The position numbers were made by a program, and so were the translations under genes. From positions 3,301,001 through 3,365,000 of the forward strand of contig OX031058.1 of assembly GCA_943736015.1 (NCBI GenBank): a stretch of DNA of 64,000 bases. Reading direction: 5' to 3'. This DNA comes from Tridacna crocea. Its lineage: Eukaryota; Mollusca; Bivalvia; Cardiida; Cardiidae. The notes beneath the pieces were generated by a model that was given only the letters and a program-made list of their open reading frames with translations, searched no databases and had not been told where the DNA came from. Shown in pieces: positions 9,284 to 21,200 of the stretch (the first letter of the stretch is position 1; each line of letters opens with the position of its first letter).

Positions 9284-12200
9284 CTGTACAGAAAAAAATA
9301 TATAAATTAAAGTTCACAGTTATAATTAAGAAAGTTATGGTATTTAATCCTTTACCCCAAAATCACAAGTTTTAACCACCCCAAGGAAGATGCCTTTTGA
9401 AAACATTGTGGGAAAAGGAGAAAATGCTAGTAACCAGCATTTTCTCCTTTTCCCACCATGTTTTCTATTGTACATGTATCATGGACAAATTTCATCATCT
9501 GAGCCAAGTTCAGCAGTCACAAGGTAATACTTTCAAATGCTTTCAATTTGGACAAGTCACAAATTTTGTTGTTTTGTTATGAGGTTAAGTCACTTACCAG
9601 TTCCAGTCGTTGTGACCACCTGGCCAGCTCGTCCACGGCTTTTCCTCATGCAACAACAGCAGGCAACGATGACGGATACAACAAGGCCGACAAATATCAG
9701 GCTACCAATCACAATGCCAGCGATCATGCCAGCTTGCCTATATAATACAAAGAGAAGGCCATTTAACTCATTACCAAACGACAATATTTTAGACTGGTCC
9801 AAATTGAGAGCATTTGCAGACGACAAAATAAAAGTGACTAAAAATTTGAAATTTGTTTTGTGAAAGGTAGAAAACATTGTGGGAAAAGGAGAAAATGCTG
9901 GTTACCAGCATTTTCTCCTTTTCCCACAATGTTTTCTAAAGGCATCTTTCTCAGGGGCATCATAAGGAGGGATAATGTGGTAATGGGTTAACCAGTTATT
10001 TACCACACAATACCGAGTTTTAACAACACTGAGAAAACATAGACTTGAAAACATAGTTGGAAAGGAGAGAATGCTGGTTACCATGACAAAACTTCGCGAC
10101 CGGGTCGTGAACTATGCACAAACTGTTCACGAACTCATCGTGAACTCATCGAGACGACGCAGGAGGATGCATGCCAGTGTGTGCCATGCCACAACTGTCA
10201 CGAACTGCCATGAATAGTTCACGAACAGCTCACGTGGAGTGCACGAGTAGTTTACGACATGTTCACGAGCAGTTCACGACTATTACGCGACAGTGGCGCT
10301 TGCGTCGGTGCAGGGGTGTATATATAGGGCTTCCTGGACACTGCTTGCCATTCCAGAGATCGCCAGCGAAGAGACACCTTATATCACAGAGACAAGATGC
10401 CTAAAACAAAGCAGACATGACCCTCCCAGTTTGTGCCCCAAAATGGCACGACTTGCCACAACAAAACCGTGGTCAAAAGTCGTGCGAGTGTCAGCCTTGC
10501 TTTACATAATCCGTATGCATTTACCAGTACACTACATTTCCCACATATTTCATGTAATATTGTATTGTGTTCTTACTTGGAGGGGGGTACATCACAGGAA
10601 TTACAGTAGTATTGACTTTTGACAAAAGTTCCGATAAAAAAGGGGTTAGCTGCATGAAGCAAATAGAATATTTTTGCTTTTTACATGAAAGCTTGAGATT
10701 TGTTTCATTTCATAACATAATCAGAAATATTTTCCCCATGGCTTGACAAATAAATTTTGATCCTTTATCTATGAGAAAACAAAATTAATATCCTCTATGT
10801 CTTTTGATAGCCAAATCTGTTGTTCTTTGATTCAGCTGTCTTTAGATATAGATAGGCCTTACCCGATAAACCTCTTTTTCTCAGTAGACATTTAGGTTTG
10901 TGTTCGATATAGCAGGTCTAAGGTCACAAACTGTCACAGACTGTGACCAGATAATTTATAAGCCCCACTTGATTATATTTATATTGTCAGTGGCAGTTTG
11001 TAACTCTAAATCTGTATTCCTGAAAACAAACATTCATATAAACTGTAACTGAAAGGTTTATCGAGTTAGACAGCATTTTGAACCTTCTATTGATAACAAT
11101 GAATCTATAACTAAACTTTCTGCCAATTACCAATTACCGATACCTAGACAGGCTGTATTTTTTTTTTTACTTTGATGACAGATTGTTTAACCCTTTACCA
11201 CACAATCCCCACTTTTAATGACCCTGAGAAAGAAGCCTTTTGAAAACATTGTGGTAAAAGGAGAAAATGCTGGTAACCAGCATTTTCTCCTTTTCCCACA
11301 ATGTTTTCTACCCTTTCAAAGTCAAAATTCAATTTGGATTCACATTTATTTTGTTGTCTGCAAATGCTTTCAATTTGGACAATTCCAAAATTTTGTCGTT
11401 TGGTAAAGAGTTAATGGTAACCTCTCACATTTTTTGAGGCAGATTAAGTCAGAGTCGTTTTTAACATTATGTCACATGATAGATATAGAGGTACAGCTTT
11501 TTGGAGAAGCACAATATTAGACGAACCCACATTGTTCAAGTATTACAGCGTAAGACTTATAAACACCAAGTTTCAGGTTGGTTGAGGGTGTGGGTTTGAT
11601 TTCTGCAGCTGGCAAGCTAAGCTCTAGTTCCCCCCTTAACCCTTTACCCCATAAGGCATTCCTATAGTATCTGTAATTGACCCTGAATAACAGCAAGGAT
11701 GAAGCCGTTTCTTATGTGTATATGACACCTTTTGATAGTATAGAAAACTTTGTGGCAAAAGGTGAAATTGCTCGTCACGAGCAATTTCACCTTTTGCCAC
11801 AATGTTTTCCAAAGGCTCCTACAAGCAGTGCGTCGAAATGAGTACCTATGGAGTAAAGGGTTAAAATTTCCCTGTAAAAAGATTTATAGCCTTCAGAAGG
11901 CGTTGCTCATATGGGCAACCAGTGGCAACAATAAATAATGCACTTTAATTCATACTAATTAATTATGTAAGGCTATGTAATTTTTATGTACAAGTCTAAG
12001 GAAAACTCTATTAAGCTGGCCTTTGACAAGCCTAATAGCATTTTTTCTTGACAAGTTTTATAAGATTTTTATCTCATACACAAACGAATGTCAGATTCTT
12101 TTTATCACATTATGTCATAACGTATTTATACAAATCGTAGATCAGAAGTTGCAAACCATCGATAGATAGATGCACACACGGTAACATTCATCACAAACCC

Positions 12201-15200
12201 ATTCACTTCTATGATAAACGTACATAATGACATCAAAAATGATGTCACACAAAAGTGATATAGAGGGTATTTGTTTTTTTCGGTGAAAGATCGAAATTTA
12301 TTTCATCGAGTGGACACCATCACGAGTGGCACAGCCTTGAGTGAAATATTACCGACGGTGTTCACGAGATAAATTAAATTTTGATCTTTCACCGAAAAAA
12401 ACAAATATTCTATTTCGTTCATGCTTTTAATCCTTTCTGGGAGGAGCTTTATCAAAATCCAGTACAGTTCTTTTCCCTTATTTCCCGTGGCATACCCCTC
12501 CCGCATAGCAACGCATAACAATATTGTGTCAAGCACAAGAAATCTAAAGGTAAATGACGTTATATTTCCCATCTGGTTGTGAGGCCCGCGCAATTTACCT
12601 AGGCAACAAGAACATGAAAATCGGTATTTTCACTGGTGGTACCAGTGTAAGATCGAGAAATATTTTCACTGCTATTTCTCGATATCCTACCGGAAAGCAT
12701 GAAATAAATTAAGGTAGCAGACCCATAACACAGTGTAGTGCAACATGGAATAAAATTTCTTGACAGTTGATAAATACAGATATACACAGATATAATGCTT
12801 TTCCACATTTTTAACCGACGAGAAATTCCTTTGATGTCTATCTTGAAATTATTTGTTGATACTTTTGTTATTTTTCAGAAAAAGGGAGGTAATTATTTTC
12901 TCCCTTTGTAATGAGAGTATAGTGTTTTTAGATTTATAAATGATAATTCTAAGAAGGAAAAATAAGGAAAAAGAAGCACGGTTAACTCTTTACCAAACGA
13001 CAAAATTTTAGACTGGTCCAAATTGAAAGCACTTGCAGGCGACAAAATAAACGTAACTCTAAAATTGAAATTTGTTTCCAACAGGGTAGAAAACATTGTA
13101 GGAAAAGGAGAAAATGCTGGTTACCAGCATTTTCTCCTTTTCCCACAATGTTTTCAGAAGGCTTCGTTCTCAAGGTCGTGAAAACCAGGGATTGTTTAGG
13201 AAAGGGTTAAAGAAGTACAATAATACTCATTTTTAATCATAGCAAAATTTTTAAGATAATATTATAGTGGATATAGCTGTTGTCTATAACAGGTCCACTA
13301 ACTTAACATAATTTAATACCACACAATCCCTACTTTTGACGACCCTGAGAAAGAGGCCTTTAGAAAACATTGTGGAGAAAGGAGAAAATGCTGGTAACCA
13401 GCATTTTCTCCTTTTCCCACAACATTTACTACCCTGAGGGAAACAAAGTTCAAATTTTCAGTCACTTTTATTTTCTCGTCTGCAAATGCTTTCGATTTGG
13501 ACCAGTCTAAAATTTTGTCGTTTGGTAAAGAGTAAAAAGTGTATGAGATAAGAAAATTCATAAAGGGTATATTACACTGAAAACAAGGGAGGTTATGTGA
13601 TAAAGTAGACCTGTACATTTACATGACTTGTGTAATAACACGTGTGCAGTTAACCATAGAAACAGTTTAACCTTCACGTCAGAGCAAAACTTAAGATAGT
13701 TTCACACTGAGTGAATTTACAGAGGCCAATTAAAATGTTTTTCATAATTATAATGGCATTGTTCTCGAAGAGGTAGAAAACACTGTGGGAAATGGAGAAA
13801 ATCCTGGTGATCAGCATTTCTTCTTTTTCCACAGTTTTTTCAAAAGCCGTCTTTCTCAGGGTCTTTAAAGGTGGGTAACTAGAATTTTCACATCACACCA
13901 AATCAAAAAATATATATATCACTGAAATTTATATGAAAAAACAATACAAATCTTCAATAATTAAGAATCATAAAACTACCAAAAAATTTTCTTTGGTGGT
14001 ATTTCCTTAAAAGGCTACGTAGCCTCTTAAGCTATTTTTAGATTTCGCGCCAAAAATAAAAAAAATGCATTGTGGGAATGTTAAGTGACTGGCACGTGAC
14101 TTAAAACGCTTAAATTCCATTACATAACAAACATGTAATCATTTTTCATAATATCTTCTTCTGACGCTATGTTTGAAGCTTCATCTGTGTATTTCCAGTA
14201 TGTAAATGAGCAAGTTGGTCATGTAAAAATAGAATGTGTTTCCCGTCGATGTCGACCTTGGTCGTAGTAAATTTCTAATTTCTCGTGTTATCGGATGGTT
14301 TTCGACTACTGGAGTTTTATGAATGACGATTATAAGGCTTTGGGAGTATAAGGACAATATTTTTGTATTTTTGTAAAATTTTCGTCCCAAATTCTGAAGG
14401 GCCACCTTTAAATGTCGGAACTGTGTGGTTAAAAACTTAAGAATAACAATATTTTTTGAGGATCTCTACATAGGTAAATAAAAGATTTACCATTTGTACA
14501 AATCTTTACCAAACAACAAAACTGCAGACCTGTCCAAATTGAAAGCCTCTGCAGAATACATAGTTAACTTGGTTCTAAAGACTGAAATTGTCTTAGGTTA
14601 GAGAACATTGTAGGGAAAGGAGAAAATGCTGGTTACCAGCATTTTCTTTTCTTCCCACAATGTTTTCAAAAGCCTTCGTTCTCTAGATTATTCCCCAGCC
14701 TCGGTAGCTCAGTTGGTAGCATACAGGACTTGAGAACAGGGGGTCGTGAGTTCGTTCCCCAGCTCGGCCAATTTCTTTCCTAGGATTGATGATAGTCATG
14801 TTCCCTGGCTCGGCCAATTTCTTTCCGAGGATTGATGATAGTCATTGTGACAAGATTCATTCCTCTCTCACAGCTGACTGTTGTTTCAACAATGGTTATG
14901 TGGGAAAGAAGCCAGTGGCTTGGAAAGAATATTGTGCAGAGTACTGATAATAGAAGCTCCAGGAAAGCATGGATAGGAGCACTGGCAGCCACAATATAAC
15001 TGAAATAATGTTGAAAATGGCATTTAACACCATACAATCAATCAATCTCTAGGTTATTACAGCATGAGACTGTGTTGTAATGGGTTTCATGCAGACAAGA
15101 TGGTCATGGAATGAAGAGAAAGAGACATGCTTACTCTGCATGCCTCCGTCGGTGTGTTTGCTGGTCTTTTACACAGCTTAGATCAAACATTTCTCTGATA

Positions 15201-18200
15201 GTAACTAATTAATTTGTATGGGGTGTTTAATGTGATTTTCAACATTACTTCAGATATATTGTGGCGGCAAGGGCACCTATCCATGCTTTCAGTGCTCTCA
15301 ATAAGGACCCATGTCAGGAATTTTTATAACTCCATCTTCAAATTTTAGGTTTTTTTTTTTTTAAACTCAGGAATCTTTAATTGCCGCCACAATGTTTTCT
15401 TAGACTTATTTATAAGATTTATATTGATTGTGTCGTGGAATGACTAACCTTTATTGTGCGGAGAACTGGTAAAAGAAACTCCAGGAAAGCAGCTTTCCTG
15501 GAGTTTCTTTTACCAGTACTCCGCACAATATTCTTTCCAAGCCAGTGGCTGCTTTTCCACATAAACATCGTTGAAACATTGATCAGTGGTAAGAGAGGAA
15601 TGAATCATGTTGCAATAACTATCATCAGTCCTCCGACAGAAACTGGCAGCATGTGCGGATCCAGATATCTTTCTCAGGTGGGGGTGGGGGGGGGGGGGAG
15701 TGTGTCTCACCGAAAGCGCACTCGTCTTATAATAATGATGATACTTTGATTTCCGGATCCAGTTCTAACCATGAGGAGGTCTCCATATTTAGAACCTTTT
15801 TTTTTAACTTATGACTGTATTTTACATGGATGCTGTGCGATATCAAAACTAGTACCATTTCACGAATCCGATAACTACATTTTTGCCAAAATTCCAGGAG
15901 AGGGGGGTCAGGAACCCCCCCCCCCCCCCCCCAGATCCACCTGTGGGCAGGACCAGGGACCAAACCAGCAACTCCCTGTTCTCAAGTCCTGTACGCTTCT
16001 CAGTACTCACTGAGCTCAGCATTATTAGTTGTACGGTCAGGTGGCAGGGGACTTGGGAACTTGTTCATGGCTGTGGTGAATCATGTCGCCGCAAGCCGAA
16101 GGCCGTACAACAAGTTTATTATACATGTACTGTAAAGTTTTACCCTTTCAATGCACTTTAAGTGAAACTTTCCTGTATTATAATCTCACAAATTGAGTAT
16201 GCTGATGAAACAGAAATTCCCTTCTGAGTGCCCCAATTCAATGAAAACTAACGTCACCTGAAACTGACGTCACTAAAACGTGCAGTTTGGTGCATAAATG
16301 TGCACTCTGGTGATCAATCAACGCCGCCATTTTGGATGTTGAGTTGCACACGTGTTCCCAAAATGTTAATAGAAGCCATCTTTCTCAGAGTCCTGAAAAC
16401 ACAGGATTCTTCGGTAAAGAATGATGACCTTTGACAACCCTTAGAAAGAAGTCTATTTAAAACATTGTGGCAAAAGGAGAAAATGCTGGTAACCAGCATT
16501 TTCTCCTTTTCCCGCAATGTTTTCTACCCTATCATTGAACAATTGCAACATTTGAGCCACATTGAAATTGTCCTCTGCAAATGCTTTCGATTCCGACAGG
16601 GCTAGAATTTTGTCGTCTGATAGTGAGTTAAGTGTAACTTGATCTCTAGTTATCATCCTCCTCGGAACCCAGGTTAAAAGCATTATGTTACTCTCTATAC
16701 AATGAAACGAAACTGGGTCAACAAGGATGAGTTTCATTTACTTACCTGCCAATACAACAATATCGGTCGTAGTTCGAGCCACAACAGCCATGTTCACACC
16801 AGAATGTCTCTGAGGAATCGAAAAAATCTGTGGAATGATCTGTGCACCATTCACCTCCATGGACGACTGAAAATGTAAAAAAAAAAGGGCAGCCATGACC
16901 TATTGGTAATGTTAACTCTTTACCAAACGACAAATTTATATTGGTCCAAATTGAAAGAATTTGCAGACAACAAAATGAGACTAAAGAATTGAAATTTGTT
17001 TCAGGAAGGGTAGAAAACATTGTGGGAAAAGGAGAAAATGCTGGGTACCAGCATTTTCTCTTTTTCTCATGGTGTTTTCAAAAGGCTTAGGCTTCTTTCA
17101 CAGAGGTGATAAAAGTAGGGATTGTGTGATAAAGGATCAACCCTGAAGTATACCAGAATGCAAAATTTTAGCCTTGTTGAAAATGAATAAATTAATTAAA
17201 TTTGCAGACAACAATTTCAATGTGGCTCCAATGGTGCAATTCTTCTTTGACAGGATAGAAAAAAGAGAAATTGCTGGTTACCATAATTTTTTTAAATGGC
17301 TTCTTTCCCAGACAAAGTCGGCACTGTGCGCTAAAGGGTAAAATCTAAAATATTTCCATCCAAGACAAGGTCGACAATGTGCAGTAAAGGGTCAAAATCT
17401 TAAATATTTTCATCACAAAATTCTCTGTGGAGCATCTCATATGAATTATTTATTTTATGTTTGATTAAGGGTAAACATATGAATTGGATAATAGGATATA
17501 TAGAGGATATACTTTTTCTGAAGGTGAAAGATCAAAATTCATTTCAACGACTGAACATCATAGGTAATATTTACACAAATGGCACAGCCACGGGTGAACA
17601 TATTACACATGTTCACGAGATGGAAATATATTGTTCTTTCACCAAAAAAAAGGGAATGTTCTATTCATTTCATTCTTTTACTCTTTACCACACGATGACG
17701 ACTTTTAACGCCCCTGAGGAAGAAGCCTTTTAAAAACATTGTGGGAAAAGGGGATAATGCTGGTAACCAGCATTTTCTCCTTTTCCCACAAAGTTTTCTA
17801 CCCTTTCAAAGCAAAACTGCATGAAATTGCCTCTTTGAAATTGTCTGCAAACATTAATTTTTCAAGTTGGATCTATAGGTCTAAAGCTTTGTAGGAACGG
17901 GTTAACTTAATGGGGAACTTGATCCAAATGCAGTACAGTTCTTTTTGGTTTTTCCCCATGACGTACCCCCTCTGCATAGCCACACATTACAGTATAACGT
18001 CAAGCGCAAGAAGTATAGTGTTAATTATATCATATTTCCAACTGTTTGTGAGGCATGTGCATAGAGCACAGGAACAACTATTTCCACCTTCAATTGAAGA
18101 GTTAGAATGAAAAAATCGGTATTTTTCGCCGGTTGTAACCATGAAACATCGAAAAATATTTAAATAATATTTCTCAATAACTTTCCAGAAATCATGCAAT

Positions 18201-21200
18201 AAAAACCCAGATCTATCTGTTGCATTACCGAATGTGATCCTTGGTGACATAGAGCACAGGAATTTGACATTTTATAACAAAAATAAATGATCAAATATGA
18301 AAAAAAAAAAATCTCCCCTATATAATATAAACAATGTTTATATTATATAGGTGAGATTTTTTTTTTCATATTTGATCATTCATTTTGGTTATAGAATGTC
18401 AAATTCCTGTGCATAGAGGAGACCTAAATTCTCCATCAAATTTTCAGAATGTGACTTCCCCATTTGATTTACTTGACTCTGTCTATAGATCTACCCAACA
18501 TTGCGCATTTTATGTTTTTTTTATGCATGCTGTTGTAGGTCTTGTATGCTGCTGATTGGGCAGTTTTTTCAACTAACCCATTACCAAGCAATCCCATTTT
18601 CACCCCTTAGAAAATTGGTTTCTGAAAAAATTGTGGGGAAAAAAATCTGCACAATGAATATCAGAAATGAAAAATAAGGATGTAGTGGCTCATGAATAAG
18701 AAAAGGAAATGACACAAATTGTTACGGTAACATATGAAATTTAACTCTTTACCAAATGACAAAATTGTAGACTGGTCCAAATTGAAAGCATTTGCAGACG
18801 ACAAAATAATTGTGACTAAAAAATTGAAATTTGGTTTGGGAAGGGAGAAAGTATTGTGGGAAAAGGAGAAAATGCTGGTTACCAGCATTTTCTCCTTTTC
18901 CCACAATATTTTCCAAAGGCTTTTTTTTTCAGGGTCATTAACAGTCGGGATTGTGTGGTAAAGATTTAAAGATCTTGTACATAAGGACAGGGTTGGTATA
19001 TATATCGTATATACCATCCCTGGTAAGGAAATTGGAATCTTTCACTCATGAAAATTTTGAACTTACAGATCAAATCCAAGCAATCACATACTGAAAGCTA
19101 CAGGTGATTATGTGCCTCAAATGGTAAACACTCTCACTGAACGAGAAAAGAAAATATTGTGGGAAAAGTGGTCGAATAAATATGTCTGTAGATCTAAATC
19201 TTTTATATAGGTGACTATGCAACCAGGGATCTTGGAGGGGAAGAAAATGATTGTAAAATAGTCCAGATAGATCTAGATCTACAATTACCAGCATTTTCTA
19301 CTAGTTATCCAACAGTGTTTTAAAATTCAGCTTTCTTAGAGCCAATATAATGTGTGGATGTGTGCACAGGCCAATAATTGTGAGAAATTATGTTGTGATG
19401 TATGACGTTGGGTGGATTCACGACCAGACGCCCAGCTAGCTCATTTAGTAGAGCTGTGGTACTAGTGTTCTGGGGGTTGTAGGTTCAAGGCCCACGTCGG
19501 GCACTCATTTCTCCCTTGATCTATTTCATTGCCAACGAGGTAAATTGGTGAATGCAGGATGCAGCACCTGTGGTCCATGGGGACTGAAGGGTAGTTGATT
19601 ACTCCCAAAAAATCAGGAGGGGGGAGTGTTGTGATATTATAAGACGTTGGGTGGACTCACAACCAGATGCCTGGATAGCTCAGTAGGTAGTACAGATAAC
19701 TGTCCCCAAAGGCGATGTTACTTTTTGACTGGTCGCCTCTGGACTTGAGACGGTACGGTGTACAGTAAATGTCCAAATATGAAAAAGATCACTGGAGCGT
19801 CTGTCTCATTATGAGACGCCCCGGTGATCTTTTTCATATTTGGATATTTACTGTACATCGTACCGTACCAGAGGCGACCAGTCGAAAAGTAACATCGCCT
19901 TTGGGGACAGTTATCTGTACTACGGAGCGTATCATTATTGAGACTAGCTCTGTAGGTAGAGCTGCGGAAGTAGTGTTCCAGGAGTCGTGGGCTCGAGTCC
20001 TGCATTGGGCACACTTTTCTCATTTACTTCAGATAGTAGAAAAGTCTACAGATCTAGTTCCCATGTCAGCCTGCATGATCTCAACAGTCTGATCATAATC
20101 TACAGTGCAGTTTAAAACTAAAAGCCAGTTTAAAGGTGGCCCTTCAGATCTTGGGACGGAAATATCAAAAAGATGCAAAAAAATCATCCTTACACTCCCC
20201 AAGCCTTTTAATTTGCCTTCATAAAACCCCAGTAGTCGAACACCATCCGACAGCACAGAAATGAGAGATTTACTACGGCCCAGGTTGACACCAACGGGAG
20301 ACACGTTCTATTTTTAGATAATCAATTCGCTCATTTATATACAGGAATACACAGATAAAGTTTCAAATATAGGGTCCGAAGAAGACATTATTGAAAATAA
20401 TTATTACATGTTTGTTATGTAATGGAATTTAAGCGTTATAAGTCACGTGCCAGTGACTTGACATTCCCAAAGTGCTTTATTGACTTTTGGCGGGAAATCT
20501 AAAAATACCTTAAGAGGCTACGTAGCCTTTTAAGGGAATACCATCAAAAAAAATTTTTTCTGTAATTTTACGAGTCTTACTTATTGATGATCTGTATTAT
20601 TTTTTCATATAAATTTTAGTTGTATATATGTTTTTTTAATTTGGTGAGATGTAAAAATTCTAAATACCCACCTTTAAAGCCTGTCAAATTAATTAACTCA
20701 TTACCAAACGACAAAATTTTAAGCTTGTCTAAATCGAAAGCATTTGCAGACGACAAAATAAAAGTGACTGAAAATTTGAAATTTGTTTTGTGAAGGGTAG
20801 AAAACATTGTGGGAAAAGGAGAAAATGCTGGTTACCAGTATTTTCTCCTTTTCCCACATTGTTTTCAAAAGGCTTCTTTCTCAGGAGCATCAAAAGTAGG
20901 GATTGTGTGGTAAAGGGTTAACCATATATTAAAAGCCAAAGATCTAACCCTTTGGCTGCTAAGCGCTACTCGATGACCTATGGCGGACAATGTAGATTAA
21001 GATCAGACTGCACAGAACGTGCAGTCTGATCTTGGGATCTACATTGTCCGATAAGGAGATGCTTTTCTTCAAAAAACAATAATTATATAGCAACATTTGA
21101 GTGTTTACTTCATCTTTCGGTTTTAAATTTCATTCATTTTACTTTGCAGTAGCTCTAAATCTATCAAGAGTTTATGTCAGAACTACATTCTACAGTGTAG

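Noticed and set aside
9101-9310. Plus-strand frame rich in valine opposite exon 4
   Set aside because: It is the shadow of the Pro/Gln-rich minus-strand exon, which has splice signals and a paralogue.
10171-10622. Two overlapping frames identical in both copies
   Set aside because: The identity reflects the near-identical tract between duplicates. The frames overlap in different phases and one begins within the motif cluster.
14698-14770. tRNA gene
   Set aside because: A- and B-box-like parts exist, but the B box is degraded and a SINE body follows, so it is a SINE head.
16320-16345. Start codon in AAAATGGCGGC on the minus strand as a gene start
   Set aside because: The frame closes after about 30 codons and the segment is a dispersed repeat.
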